A stretch of 64,000 nt of DNA. Origin: Psychrobacter sp. Pi2-1 (GTDB lineage: Bacteria > Pseudomonadota > Gammaproteobacteria > Pseudomonadales > Moraxellaceae). This document shows, piece after piece, positions 17,166 to 27,183 of this stretch; the stretch's first letter is position 1; every line of letters begins with the position of its first letter. The stretch is from positions 88,250 through 152,249 of the forward strand of contig NZ_CAJHBO010000007.1 of assembly GCF_904846645.1 (NCBI RefSeq). Direction: 5' to 3'. A model generated the notes under the pieces. The model was not told the origin of the DNA, did no database searches, and was given only the letters and a program-made list of their open reading frames with translations. A program made the translations under genes and the position numbers.

Positions 17166-17900
17166 TCAGCGTTTGTTTTCTACGCGGTAATACCATTCTA
17201 GCTGTCGATCAAACCCTGTTTCTAATAGGTTAGCAATTACCCGTCCTGTTAGCCCCCATACTGTCTCACCATCGACCTGCCAGCTCGGCGTCAGTATGGT
17301 AGCCATTTGCTCTTGCATCTTATACTCAATTTCATACTCTACTGTTGGTTGAGTGACTAACGACTCTAAATCTGCCCAAAAGATACGTGATATCTCTCCC
17401 GCTTCAGGTACGAGTACCAGACCTGGAGCGATAAGCGCGACGATTGGACGTACGCTCATACCACTTTTTGAAGTTTGGATAGGTAGCTGACCAAGCAACT
17501 GGACTTTATTGGGCGGTAGCGCTGTTTCTTCACAGGCTTCACGCAATGCGGTAACGACATTATTGCCATCGCCTCGATCATGTTTACCACCCACACAAGA
17601 CACTTCACCCGCATGACTGTTCATATGGGCGGCGCGGCGTGTTAATAATAATTTAGGCCTGCGCTCATGAGTGATCGCAACCAATATTGATGCATCGGCA
17701 ATCGGTGTCTGATATAAGCTGTCCAAAATACGCGTACTTTGTGAGGTGTTGCCACTCTCGTACATCGCTGGACTCGTCAGCGCGTTCAATGTCTCGTGCT
17801 GTACTCGCTCGGCCAGTTTTCTGAGTGTAGGATGACGAATAAAACTTGGGACAGCGACGCTAAACTTGTTAAAGAAATCAATATTTTCGGGTATGGTCAT
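17166..17900 (-). CDS. CoA pyrophosphatase-type Nudix hydrolase
   Basis: A 244-residue Nudix protein. The region MNSHAGEVSCVGGKHDRGDG and the following ALREACEETAL form the UPF0035/CoA-specific signature merged with the Nudix box, as in NudL/YeaB. It probably hydrolyses CoA or acyl-CoA to phosphopantetheine and ADP. N-terminal extension of ~70 residues before the Nudix core. The frame opens at TTG 17906, but ATG 17900 is the better start. Stands alone between the MpaB-like gene (convergent) and a long spacer. Confidence 0.87.
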   Translation of the reverse strand: MTIPENIDFFNKFSVAVPSFIRHPTLRKLAERVQHETLNALTSPAMYESGNTSQSTRILDSLYQTPIADASILVAITHERRPKLLLTRRAAHMNSHAGEVSCVGGKHDRGDGNNVVTALREACEETALPPNKVQLLGQLPIQTSKSGMSVRPIVALIAPGLVLVPEAGEISRIFWADLESLVTQPTVEYEIEYKMQEQMATILTPSWQVDGETVWGLTGRVIANLLETGFDRQLEWYYRVENKR

Positions 17901-18519
17901 TATCAAATCCTATGAGTGGTCATCTTCATATTATTCATGAAAATACCTGTGCCAGCATAACAGTATAACCTGTTGCTAGTATGGCAGCCTTTCTTATTAG
18001 TCCGATTATTGCTTTAGTAGATGTATCTCATATTGATGTCGTTTCAGGCAAGGTGCGACGTATTAACGTATCGGCTGATTGCTATACATATATCCGGCAA
18101 CTATGGTAAATATAAAATTGCTTGCCGCTTATGTATATGCTTTGTTATGTAGACTGAGTCTCTATCAAGGTAAATCTTTCAACTAAATGATTGTTTTTTG
18201 CTGTATCTTCACACCTTCTTAAATTACTCAATACCTTATCCCATCTATTCTAGACAGTAATAGCTTTATCGAATGAGACTTTCCCAATATCCTTTTTGCT
18301 TGATATTCGTTCATGGTAATAAGTCTCATAGCCGCATTTTTAAACTACCAAACATTAACCGAGTAATATTTCAAAAAATGTATCTGAGTATTATGATAGT
18401 CGTTAGCAAGGCTATGAGGCAGACATTCTAAAATAGCATTATAAAAATATCGATGCCAGCGTCATAGGTTTGCTGTAATAAAAATAGATAACACCTCAAA
18501 AGAACGAAGGATACAGATT
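17901..18519. other. Long intergenic region (619 bp)
   Basis: AT-rich spacer between divergent Nudix and SDR genes. I found no gene, RNA motif or strong repeat. The SDR gene has a clear AAGGAT ribosome-binding site at its right end and a TATAAAAAT stretch about 70 bp upstream that could be a -10 element. Confidence 0.5.
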
Positions 18520-19335
18520 ATGACAGACCAAATTGACAACATGATGCCACCTGCTGAATATATCAATGATAACTATAAAGGCTCAGGAAAGCTGGCTGAT
18601 AAGCGCGTTTTAATCACTGGCGGAGACAGTGGTATCGGCCGCGCAGTGGCTTTTCATATGGCACGCGAAGGTGCCAAAGTTGCCATCCTTTATCACTCTG
18701 ACGAAGAGAGCGCAAGTGAGACGCGTGAAGGTATTGAAGCAGAAGGCGCAGACGCGTTGGTATTGCAGGGTGATACCGCAGATAGTAGTAGTTGCAAAGA
18801 GGCAGTAGAAGCCGTCGTGACAAAATGGGGCGGCATTGATGTGTTAGTCAATAATGCTGGTATGCAAAAGCCGTATCATGATTTGTCTGAGGTCAGTGAT
18901 GAAGACTGGCAACAGCATTTTGATGTCAATATGGCAGGAATGTTTTATGCAACCCGCGCCGCCCTCGAGCATATGAAAGAAGGTGATAGCATCATCAATA
19001 CCACCTCGGTGAATGCGTATGTCGGCAATGATGTATTGGTGCCGTACACCGCAACCAAAGGCGCTATCGTCGGTTACACCCGCGCGTTATCGCAACAACT
19101 ACTTAGTCGCGGTATTCGTGTTAATCAGGTGGCGCCAGGTCCTGTAGTGAGTGAGATTCAACTGGTATTTAAAGACTTTGATAAAGATATTTTAGAATCT
19201 ATGTCTTCACCAATGGGGCGTATGGGTCAGCCACGTGAGATGGGTGCTGCCTATGTATTTCTTGCTTGCCAAGACAGTAGCTTTGTGACTGGTCAGACCT
19301 TACACATAAACGGAGGCATGATTACCAATGGCTGA
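18520..19335 (+). CDS. SDR-family oxidoreductase
   Basis: A 271-residue short-chain dehydrogenase with an N-terminal extension like YghA and general-stress SDRs. The NAD(P)-binding motif is TGGDSGIG, followed by NNAG in DVLVNNAGMQ. Catalytic Ser is in NTTSVNAY and the Tyr/Lys pair in YTATKGA. It ends with the classical FVTGQTLHINGGM. Substrate unknown, perhaps a sugar or aldehyde. Its last 8 nt overlap the start of the epimerase gene, implying translational coupling and a shared pathway. Confidence 0.88.
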   Translation: MTDQIDNMMPPAEYINDNYKGSGKLADKRVLITGGDSGIGRAVAFHMAREGAKVAILYHSDEESASETREGIEAEGADALVLQGDTADSSSCKEAVEAVVTKWGGIDVLVNNAGMQKPYHDLSEVSDEDWQQHFDVNMAGMFYATRAALEHMKEGDSIINTTSVNAYVGNDVLVPYTATKGAIVGYTRALSQQLLSRGIRVNQVAPGPVVSEIQLVFKDFDKDILESMSSPMGRMGQPREMGAAYVFLACQDSSFVTGQTLHINGGMITNG

Positions 19336-20611
19336 TATCATGGATTCTCCTGACTCCTCTGACCTGCTATCTGTCTGTTGGGCAGATAGCAGTACTCATC
19401 GCCGTTGGTTGCTCGCTGAAGGGCAACGTTTGCTCGAACATTATGCCAAAGCGCGCGTGCCCTCAGGGTTTGCTACTTTGGGTCATGATGGGAGCATGGT
19501 AGATGATACTGCAAAGAGCATTATCACTGCGAGGATGGTGCATTGCTATGCGCTAGCGGCACTAATGGGTATACCGGGGGCAGCAACATTTGCTGACCAT
19601 GGCATAAACGCGTTGCTCGATGGCCCATTACGCGACTCGGTACATGGCGGTTGGTTCAGTGATGCCTCTTTAACTCATGAAAACCCATCACGCAAAAACG
19701 CCTATCTGCATGCGTTTGTCGCGCTTGCTGGCGCGTCTGCTAGCATTGCTGGTCGCCCGCGCGGTTCAGAGCTCATGCAAGCTGCAATAACCGTTATCGA
19801 TGAGCACTTCTGGTTAGAAAATGAACAATCGATGCTGCCCTCTTTTGCGGCTGACTGGTCTGATCCCGAAGATTATCGCGGTGCCAATTGCAACATGCAT
19901 ACGACTGAAGCCTGCTTAGCCCTGGCAGATGCCACGGGTGAAACGCGTTGGCTAGACCGTGCGCTACACTTAGCCAAGCGTTTCGGCCATGATATTCCTA
20001 GTAATTACGATGGTCGCCTACCTGAACATTTTGATAGCAAGTGGAATCTGTTACCTGACTACGATGCGAATGAACCTTCTGATGATTTGAGACCTTGGGG
20101 GCTCACACCTGGTCATTTTGCAGAATGGGCAGGACTGCTGCTGAAAGTTGAGTCTGCCTGTATTGCGCATGGTTATGACGTACCTGATTGGCTGCTACCT
20201 GATGCTACCGCATTATTTGATAGCGCTATCGAGCGCGGCTGGGCACCTGACGGTCAATCTGGCATGGTCTATACCATCGGCTGGGATGATGAGATTTCAA
20301 TACCAAACCGTCCTTACTGGGTACAGGCTGAGATGGCTAATACCGCGCTGATGCTATCGCGCCGTACGGATGATCCACGCTTTGAACATTACTACCGTTT
20401 AGCTTGGGATTATATTGCCAGTACTTTGATTGATCTTGAGCATGGCGGTTGGCGTCATGAGGTAGATGCAGATGGCAACTTAAGTACGGTCGTGTATCCG
20501 ACGCGCGAAGATCTTTATCATGACTTTCAAGCCACTGTAACGCCATTAATTCCTATCTCTGCGTCAGTCGCAGCTGGACTACTCACACAGATGCTCGAAA
20601 CAAAAACCTAA
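19328..20611 (+). CDS. AGE-family epimerase/isomerase (YihS-like)
   Basis: A 427-residue (alpha/alpha)6-barrel sugar isomerase of the N-acylglucosamine 2-epimerase superfamily. Typical segments are GGWFSD, KNAYLHAFVALAGASA, NCNMHTTEACLALADATGE, RPWGLTPGHFAEWAGLLL and PYWVQAEMANTALML, with conserved His residues in AYLHAF, NMHTTEA and PGHFAEW. Closest in layout to mannose/sulfoquinovose-type isomerases such as YihS. Start ATG 19328 overlaps the SDR stop by 8 nt. The two probably act on the same sugar. A strong terminator follows. Confidence 0.85.
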   Translation: MADIMDSPDSSDLLSVCWADSSTHRRWLLAEGQRLLEHYAKARVPSGFATLGHDGSMVDDTAKSIITARMVHCYALAALMGIPGAATFADHGINALLDGPLRDSVHGGWFSDASLTHENPSRKNAYLHAFVALAGASASIAGRPRGSELMQAAITVIDEHFWLENEQSMLPSFAADWSDPEDYRGANCNMHTTEACLALADATGETRWLDRALHLAKRFGHDIPSNYDGRLPEHFDSKWNLLPDYDANEPSDDLRPWGLTPGHFAEWAGLLLKVESACIAHGYDVPDWLLPDATALFDSAIERGWAPDGQSGMVYTIGWDDEISIPNRPYWVQAEMANTALMLSRRTDDPRFEHYYRLAWDYIASTLIDLEHGGWRHEVDADGNLSTVVYPTREDLYHDFQATVTPLIPISASVAAGLLTQMLETKT

Positions 20612-20665
20612 TTGCTATAACCTACTTTTTACGACCTAATTCCTAAGTAGGATATACTCGATAAG

Positions 20666-20709
20666 AACGCTCTGATGGCGATTGAAATGCGCTGTCAGAG
20701 CGTTTTTGT
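20666..20709 (+). terminator. Terminator of the SDR-epimerase operon
   Basis: AACGCTCTGA pairs with TCAGAGCGTT, extended by GCG/CGC, with a TTTTTG tail. Confidence 0.9.
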
Positions 20710-20874
20710 TGTAATCATAAAAATTAAATAAAATAGCTTTTCTCGTGAAAAATTAAAGGATATGCTTAAAAGCATTTTCCACTATCATTGTTGTATACAA
20801 AAGCAAACATCAGAACGGCAAAAAAACTTTTAAGATAAGTGGACACACAATATTTACTAATAAAGGTAGTTGGT

Positions 20875-21438
20875 ATGAGCTATTGTCTCCAATGCGGTCA
20901 TGAAGCAGAACGAAAAATCCCACCTACGGACAATATGCCGCGTTTGGTATGCCCCAATTGCCATTATATCCACTACGAAAACCCAAAAGTTATCTGTGGC
21001 TCGCTGGTGGTACATGAAAATAGAGTACTACTCTGCCGCCGTGCCATTGAGCCCCAGTACGGCCTATGGACGATACCTGCAGGTTTTATGGAAAACGGCG
21101 AGACCATGGCTGAGGGTGCCGCACGCGAGAGCTACGAAGAAGCTGATGCCATCGTACTGAATCCGCATCTATACTGCATTTATGACTTACCAGATATTGG
21201 GCAGATCTACTCTATCTATCTGGCCGATCTAAAAGATGGCGCATATGGTATTGGCTCAGAAAGCCTCGATTGTGCATTGTTTAGCGAAGAAGATATCCCA
21301 TGGGATACACTGGCGTTTGAAGCCATTCGCCGTACTTTAAAAAGCTACTTTGCTGATCGTAAGCAGTATAACAATTTGTCAGAATTTCCGATTCATCAAG
21401 ACAAAATTGGCAAAGATTTGAGTATCAAGCGATATTAG
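20875..21438 (+). CDS. Nudix hydrolase with N-terminal zinc ribbon
   Basis: A 187-residue protein with an N-terminal ribbon CLQCG...CPNC (Cys 4, 7 and a second CxxC near residue 28), then a Nudix domain with box GFMENGETMAEGAARESYEE. The zinc ribbon plus Nudix layout resembles NudC-like and plant Nudix-23-like (FAD/ADP-ribose) hydrolases. The substrate is unproven. The frame opens at GTG 20839, but ATG 20875 follows AAAGG and starts right at the ribbon, so it is preferred. Ends in a strong bidirectional terminator. Confidence 0.85.
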   Translation: MSYCLQCGHEAERKIPPTDNMPRLVCPNCHYIHYENPKVICGSLVVHENRVLLCRRAIEPQYGLWTIPAGFMENGETMAEGAARESYEEADAIVLNPHLYCIYDLPDIGQIYSIYLADLKDGAYGIGSESLDCALFSEEDIPWDTLAFEAIRRTLKSYFADRKQYNNLSEFPIHQDKIGKDLSIKRY

Positions 21439-21455
21439 TCAATTACCTAACCGCA

Positions 21456-21486
21456 AAAAGCCAAGCATGATGCTTGGCTTTTTTGT
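21456..21486. terminator. Bidirectional intrinsic terminator
   Basis: Near-perfect palindrome AAAAGCCAAGCA-TGA-TGCTTGGCTTTT between the Nudix gene and the convergent M16 protease gene. Confidence 0.92.
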
Positions 21487-21520
21487 GCTTAACTTTTAAT
21501 CAAAAACAAACCTAATTGTC

Positions 21521-24500
21521 TTAGCTCTTTATTCTACAAACCTCAAAGCCAAGACCTTTTACTGCCTCTTCTTTGTCGTAAGGCGCTAGCACTGCACGTA
21601 CATGCTTTTGCCCTTGCAGATATTGCTTGGCAACACGCTGCAAATCAGCAACCGTTACGGCCAATATCGACGCACGCATTTTACGCTGCCAGTCAACACC
21701 GCGATGATGCAGGTTTGCAAAGCAGGCTTTGATTGCTTCGCCTGCAGGAGAGCCCGGCTTATCCATACCCGAGATAATACCCAAGATAGCTTCTTCCAAT
21801 TGCTCATCGGTCTGTGGCTCGTTTAATAACCACTCGATACTGGCGTCAAAGTGAGCAAAGGTCTCAGCGCACTGTGGATCACGATAGCTAAAGAACTTAA
21901 AGGCACAAGCGTTGGCATCGTAACCTGCACCGCCACCATAGGCACCGCCGCGCTCACGAATTGCACTGTGCAAATAGCCGTTACGTAAGTAAGGCGCCAA
22001 TACCATGAGTGCAGCGGTATCAGGATGGTCAGCAGCAGGTACAGTATAGGCACTGGCGTTATGATAGACATTGGTTGGTACTAGCCATGCTAGATCTGCA
22101 ACCTCGAGCACGTCGTTTTTAACATCGTCGCCACTCTCTAATGCCTTACCCGTATCTGTCGCACCATTTAGCGCAGTATCTAATTGCAGGTTTGCAAACT
22201 CGCTTGGGATATTTGCTGCTGCGTTCGTTAGATCATTAAAAGCGGTCGTCGCTTGGCTGTCTTTCCAGCTATCAACGATTAAACTGCTTAAACGTTCGGT
22301 TTGCTCTGCTTCACAGATAATAACGGCATGCTTAGGCAAACTGATCAGACGTTGATGTAAATCCATCAGGCTGGTAGCCAATTGGTCCCACTGGGCGTCG
22401 TCAGTGCTGGCATGTGCCAAGAAATCTTTAAGTGCGTTCAATGCTGGTAGACCACTGCGCACATATTCCAACTGCGCTTGGCGACTCATACCGCGACTGG
22501 CCGTTTGCATCGCATAAGAGTGCCCTGAGCCTGCTAGGTTTGACTGCCAACCTGCTTGACGCTGCTGCAAGATTTCTTTGATACGGTCATGCTCAGAGAA
22601 AATACTGTGCTCCATGACTTCTTTGAGCAAATCAATCGCTTCAGGCTTGCGATTTAGCGCACGCGTTGCCACCACGAAATAACTGCTAATCGCTTGACTA
22701 TCATCAACATTGGTACGTTGGCTAATACGAGCGGTCACACCAGAAGAATGTGCTGCTTGCTTAGCTTGCATCTCATGAGCGCTAAGCGAGTCAGTACCTA
22801 GCTCAGACAATAGACTTAAATAAATAGGCAACAATGGATGATTAATCACATCATTGACTGGTAGCTCATCTGCGCTCGCATTACCGATTGCCTCAGTGAG
22901 CGGGACAATCACTTGATAGTAATAAATACCATTAGTGCCCGCTTCATACTCAAATAGCGTGCTGTCTTGCCCGCTCAAACGCACCTGCTTTTGCGTGCCT
23001 TCTTTAAAGCTAATGTCCGTTGGTACATCTTCTAGACCTACTTTTGGTAATAAGCTTAAATCATCTGGCGCAGCTTGACGTGCAGCCAAATCTAAAGCTT
23101 GTTGCTTCAAGATAGCTTTGTCATCAGCGGTCAAATCCATCTCGATAGTATCCAAACGAGTCTGTTCAGCTGCTGCCAAACGGGCTGTTTTTTCGCTATC
23201 AGGGGTCATCGTTACGCGTACGCGATGCTGATTGTCTAACAGATGCGTTTTAATCAAGTTCGGTAGCCACTGTGGATCGACGACTTGCTCGCGTAGCCAC
23301 TGTAGATGCTCGTCTACTTCCCAAACATCGATAGGATTGCCATCATGAATGGCGGTACTAAAGCCCTCTAGCATAAGGTTTAGACCATAAGGAATGCTAT
23401 CGCCGCCGATGTGACGCTGATCAATCTCAATCTGATGCAGAATGGTTTCGATTGTCTCATCATCAACTGGTGAATTGGCTACTTCGGTTAGCAAGTCGAT
23501 AATACCTTGCTCTACTGCTTCGGCATGTTCAGGGTTAGAGCCGCGCAGACCCGTATAAAAGACCATCTCATAATGACTGTCATCTAGACCCAATAACGGA
23601 CTTGGCGCTTTACCTAGTGGATGGCTATCAAGATAAGCACGCAATGGCGAGCCTGCATGCTCAATCAGCACGCCTTCTAATAGACGCAATGCTAAGCGCT
23701 GCTTAGGATCGGTAATTGATGGTAGTAACCAAGCAACCACGTGATGCGTCTGATCTGGGCCTGCTTCGTCAGCAGTATAAGTATCAACCGCACTGATTGG
23801 TGCAGACAAACGTTGCTCTGGACGCGATACATGCTTTTTGCCTGCTTCAAACTGAATCAAGGCATCTTCGTGTATCTTCGCTTGCGTCTCAGCAACAGGA
23901 ATATTACCGAAGCTCATGATGACACTGTTTGACGGATGATAATGGCTCTGGTGAAACTCGGTCAGCTCAGTGTGCGTCAAGTCAGGGATATCGGCAGGGT
24001 CGCCGCCTGAATTGTAATGATAGGTCGTCGTTGGGAACAGATGATGAGCAACCGTATGATATAGCTGATCAATCTCGCCACTCATTGCGCCTTTCATTTC
24101 ATTAAAAACGATACCTTTAAACTGCGGCTTATCATTTTCGTCAAGCTCTACGCGGATGCCTTCTTGGGCAAAATCGAGCGGATGGATATTTGGGAAAAAC
24201 GACGCATCCAGATAGACAGCAAGCAAGTTAAAATAGTCGTTTTTGTTTTGCGTCGCATACGGATAGGCGGTCCAATCGGCTGCAGTCATCGCATTCATAA
24301 ACGTGTTTAGTGAGCGTTTAATCATTGAAAAGAACGGATCACGTACTGGGAACTTATTCGAACCACACAATGCCACGTGCTCTAAGATATGCGCCTCGCC
24401 TTTTGAATCCATCGGCTGGGTGCGAAAACCGACCAAAAACGCATTTTCATCACTTGGGTGTGCCAGATGATAATGCATCGCTCCTGTTTTTACATGCTGA

Positions 24501-24601
24501 CTGATCAGCACATCCATCGATAGCGCCTCAATATGGCGATGCTCAATCAGCTCAAATGCTGGATGCAAGGTTAAATCAGCAGTAAATGGCGTGTCCGTCA
24601 T
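21521..24601 (-). CDS. PreP-like M16C insulinase-family metalloprotease
   Basis: A 1026-residue double-length M16 peptidase. The inverted zinc motif HILEH (His 71, Glu 74, His 75) lies in KGEAHILEHVALCGSNKFPVRDP, and a distal Glu lies in the helix further on. The second half is degenerate as usual, with GAYGGGAGYD near residue 910 (the Arg/Tyr substrate-binding region). Size and motif context match the PreP/presequence-protease group, which degrades unfolded peptides in a closed chamber. No signal peptide, so cytoplasmic. AAGGAT ribosome-binding site before the ATG. Confidence 0.93.
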   Translation of the reverse strand: MTDTPFTADLTLHPAFELIEHRHIEALSMDVLISQHVKTGAMHYHLAHPSDENAFLVGFRTQPMDSKGEAHILEHVALCGSNKFPVRDPFFSMIKRSLNTFMNAMTAADWTAYPYATQNKNDYFNLLAVYLDASFFPNIHPLDFAQEGIRVELDENDKPQFKGIVFNEMKGAMSGEIDQLYHTVAHHLFPTTTYHYNSGGDPADIPDLTHTELTEFHQSHYHPSNSVIMSFGNIPVAETQAKIHEDALIQFEAGKKHVSRPEQRLSAPISAVDTYTADEAGPDQTHHVVAWLLPSITDPKQRLALRLLEGVLIEHAGSPLRAYLDSHPLGKAPSPLLGLDDSHYEMVFYTGLRGSNPEHAEAVEQGIIDLLTEVANSPVDDETIETILHQIEIDQRHIGGDSIPYGLNLMLEGFSTAIHDGNPIDVWEVDEHLQWLREQVVDPQWLPNLIKTHLLDNQHRVRVTMTPDSEKTARLAAAEQTRLDTIEMDLTADDKAILKQQALDLAARQAAPDDLSLLPKVGLEDVPTDISFKEGTQKQVRLSGQDSTLFEYEAGTNGIYYYQVIVPLTEAIGNASADELPVNDVINHPLLPIYLSLLSELGTDSLSAHEMQAKQAAHSSGVTARISQRTNVDDSQAISSYFVVATRALNRKPEAIDLLKEVMEHSIFSEHDRIKEILQQRQAGWQSNLAGSGHSYAMQTASRGMSRQAQLEYVRSGLPALNALKDFLAHASTDDAQWDQLATSLMDLHQRLISLPKHAVIICEAEQTERLSSLIVDSWKDSQATTAFNDLTNAAANIPSEFANLQLDTALNGATDTGKALESGDDVKNDVLEVADLAWLVPTNVYHNASAYTVPAADHPDTAALMVLAPYLRNGYLHSAIRERGGAYGGGAGYDANACAFKFFSYRDPQCAETFAHFDASIEWLLNEPQTDEQLEEAILGIISGMDKPGSPAGEAIKACFANLHHRGVDWQRKMRASILAVTVADLQRVAKQYLQGQKHVRAVLAPYDKEEAVKGLGFEVCRIKS

Positions 24602-24897
24602 AGTTATCCTTATCGCTTATTATGCGTATAGTGCCCTGACTGTCAGGGAAAATAGAGTAATAAATTGGCTAAAAAAGAGTTGGCTTAGCGCTATTAGTGG
24701 GGCTGCGACATGGATAAGTCAAGGCAACAGCCATGCAATAATCCATCACATAATCTACGCGGCTATCAACTCTAGCTATTAATGCCTTATAGTTACAAAT
24801 TCATCAATATCCACAATTTTATTATGGATTTATTACTTAACAAAGACGGTCTGCACTGCTACTATAAAGTTAACTATCAACAGGAGTGGAGTACTTT

Positions 24898-25359
24898 ATG
24901 AGCTACCGACATGTTTTACTGGTCACTGATTTGCTATCCGATGCAGACAAAGTGGCGCTAAAAGCCAAGCGTATCCTCGCAGGCTCTCCTGAAGCCAGAC
25001 TGTCCGTCTTGCATATAGTCAAAGATGACATGGTACGCTTCGGTTATGAGCTCGTGCCTGCCTCTAGCCTCTCGGGTGATGTCGATAGTGAAAAGTGGCA
25101 AGAAGCACGGGCGAAATTAGCGCAATTTTTGGCACGCAACGAGCTAGAAGCGATTAACTCTGAGGTAACCGCTGCCATCTCTAATAGTAAAGGTATCATT
25201 AACTACTGCCGTGAAAAAGAGGTCGACTTACTTATCATTGGACGTCATGAGCGCCATGGTATCGCTGCTTGGTTGGTTGGAGCCACTGCCGATAGTATTT
25301 TGCCAAATGTCCCTTGCGATAGCTTAGTGGTGAAACTTGATCAGCCTGTTCCGGAATAA
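24898..25359 (+). CDS. Universal stress protein (UspA family), copy 1
   Basis: A 153-residue single Usp domain. The nucleotide loop is GRHERHGIAAWLVGAT, matching the G-x2-G-x9-G(S/T) pattern approximately. A GTG 12 bp upstream is in frame, but the ATG at 24898 gives MSYRHVLLVTDLLSDAD, matching the start of the next gene. Ribosome-binding site CAGGAGTGGAG. Paralogous to the protein at 25459-25920 (most residues conserved, same length). The intervening 99 bp may hold a separate promoter. Confidence 0.9.
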   Translation: MSYRHVLLVTDLLSDADKVALKAKRILAGSPEARLSVLHIVKDDMVRFGYELVPASSLSGDVDSEKWQEARAKLAQFLARNELEAINSEVTAAISNSKGIINYCREKEVDLLIIGRHERHGIAAWLVGATADSILPNVPCDSLVVKLDQPVPE

Positions 25360-25458
25360 TTGGCATTGCTCTCATCCGCTGCTAAAGACGACAAGCTTTA
25401 CTTAACAGCGCCCTAGAGTAGTGCTATAGTAAATACTATCTGACATGAGGAAGACGCT

Positions 25459-25920
25459 ATGAGTTACGAACATATTTTACTGGTCACCGACTTACTCTCT
25501 GATGCAGATATAGTCGCCCAAAAGGCCAAGCGCATCGTTGAAAACCGTCCAGGCTCTAAGCTATCTGTTTTGCATATTGTCAAAGACACCATGGTTGGCT
25601 TTGGCTATGAGCTGGTGCCTGCCTCTAGCCTATACGATGAGATTGATGATGAACGCTGCCAAGAAGCGCGCGCAAAACTGGCGCAATTCCTTGAACGCAA
25701 TCAGCTAAATGCAGCAACGTCAGAAGTCACGACTGCTATCTCTAGCAGTGAAGGTATCGTCAGCTACTGTCATAAACACGATGTCGACCTATTGGTCATC
25801 GGTCGTCATAAGCGTACTGGTATCGCTGCATGGATCAGTGGCGCAACTGCGGATAATATCTTGCCCAATGTACCTTGCGATAGCTTTGTAGTAAGACTGG
25901 ACAAACCTGTTTCAGCATAA
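25459..25920 (+). CDS. Universal stress protein (UspA family), copy 2
   Basis: A 153-residue Usp domain, tandem duplicate of the preceding gene. Shared features are LLVTDLLSDAD, LSVLHIVKD, the FGYELVPASSL segment and the loop GRHKRTGIAAWISGATAD. GAGGAAG ribosome-binding site before ATG 25459. Followed by a strong terminator. Usp proteins bind ATP or act as dimeric stress effectors; the specific role is unknown. Confidence 0.9.
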   Translation: MSYEHILLVTDLLSDADIVAQKAKRIVENRPGSKLSVLHIVKDTMVGFGYELVPASSLYDEIDDERCQEARAKLAQFLERNQLNAATSEVTTAISSSEGIVSYCHKHDVDLLVIGRHKRTGIAAWISGATADNILPNVPCDSFVVRLDKPVSA

Positions 25921-25961
25921 CAATATGCTTTGATTGTCTTGTATTCTCTAGAGCATGTCTC

Positions 25962-26000
25962 AAAAAAAGCGCAGCGTAACTTTTGACGCTGCGCTTTTTT
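25962..26000. terminator. Bidirectional intrinsic terminator
   Basis: AAAGCGCAGCGT pairs with ACGCTGCGCTTT with an 8-nt loop and A/T runs on both sides, between the uspA pair and the LysR gene. Confidence 0.93.
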
Positions 26001-26027
26001 ATGGCTGATAGTTTTTAGAGTCATCGC

Positions 26028-26963
26028 TTAATCTTGTTGAATAATATCTATAAAGGTTTGCCAAATCGGGCTTTGGTGACGAGCCTTATGCCAGACCAGC
26101 CACCATGTCCTTGATAGATCAATCCCCGCCACGTTCACTTGTACCAACTTGCCTGTCGCCAGTTCCGTCTCAATCACATGCTGCGATAGACAACCCAGGC
26201 CAATATCTGCACTTACCATGTGCTTAATGGCCTCAGATTGATGTATCGCCTTTACCACTTCTGCATTAGGTAGATACTTAAGCAATTGCTCGTCGATAAT
26301 CTGCCGTGTGCCTGACCCTGCCTCACGCACCAGTAACGGCAACTGCGCCAACTGATTAATATTCAGCTGATAGCAGTCCTCATCTTGGCTATAGGTAGCC
26401 ACATTCTTTAGCCATTTGCCATCACGCTTGGCAAATATCACTAGCGTATCGGTACGCCATTTGTGCTGCTCAATAACTTTCATATCTATGGGACGCGGCA
26501 TCCCTTCTACTAGCGCAATATCAATATTTAGCTGCTCAACCTCGCTTACTACTTCTTGCGTATTGGCAATATACATATCGACATTGGCATCGGGCAGCGC
26601 CTCATATAGCTTACCAAGCAATGACGGCAGCACGTAGTTGCCGATAGTGGTACTAGCACCGATATGAATCTGCCCTGCTTGATACTGATGATAATGCTCA
26701 AGCGTGAGCGACTGACCCAAGATAGCCTGTGCCTGTATATAAATAGGATGAGCATTGGGGTGTTGATTAAGCCTGCGACCGACGCGCTCAAATAGCGGCA
26801 TCTGTAGTCTAGACTCTAACTCTGTCAGTGCACTGCTGACTGCTGATTGTGATAAATGCAGCTCCTCACTGGCGCGACTGGTACTGCCTGTCTGATAAAT
26901 ACTGACAAAAACAGCGAGCTGCTTAAGCGTAATCTTTGGCACTGTCTGCACAGATTTTTTCAT
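26028..26963 (-). CDS. LysR-type transcriptional regulator (YeiE/CysB-like)
   Basis: A 311-residue regulator with an N-terminal winged helix-turn-helix (LKQLAVFVSIYQTGSTSRASEELHLSQSAVSSALTELE) and a C-terminal type 2 periplasmic-fold effector domain. Divergent from the YeiH-type exporter gene at 27184, the same pairing as yeiE/yeiH in E. coli, where YeiE responds to sulfite. This makes it a likely local regulator of that gene, with operator(s) in the 220-bp gap (26964-27183). The effector is inferred from context. Confidence 0.88.
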   Translation of the reverse strand: MKKSVQTVPKITLKQLAVFVSIYQTGSTSRASEELHLSQSAVSSALTELESRLQMPLFERVGRRLNQHPNAHPIYIQAQAILGQSLTLEHYHQYQAGQIHIGASTTIGNYVLPSLLGKLYEALPDANVDMYIANTQEVVSEVEQLNIDIALVEGMPRPIDMKVIEQHKWRTDTLVIFAKRDGKWLKNVATYSQDEDCYQLNINQLAQLPLLVREAGSGTRQIIDEQLLKYLPNAEVVKAIHQSEAIKHMVSADIGLGCLSQHVIETELATGKLVQVNVAGIDLSRTWWLVWHKARHQSPIWQTFIDIIQQD

Positions 26964-27183
26964 GTTATCAATGATGCCTTATGTCAGTTTTTGCGCTGTT
27001 TTATCCGTGATTTTTGTCTTTTTTGATGCTCATGCGCGGTATATCGACTCCTATCATAGAATACAACCTAAAAAATCGATAGTTTGTATCTTATTAATCT
27101 GTTTTTATTATAAATACAGCGGGCATATACTGTCTATTCATAAGCTTATGCTTATCTTAATATAAGTAATAGGATGCCGCGTC

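Noticed and set aside
25949..25962. TAGAGCATGTCTCA as another end of the palindromic element
   Set aside because: The similarity is only to the first ~14 bp and it merges into an ordinary terminator; too short to call.
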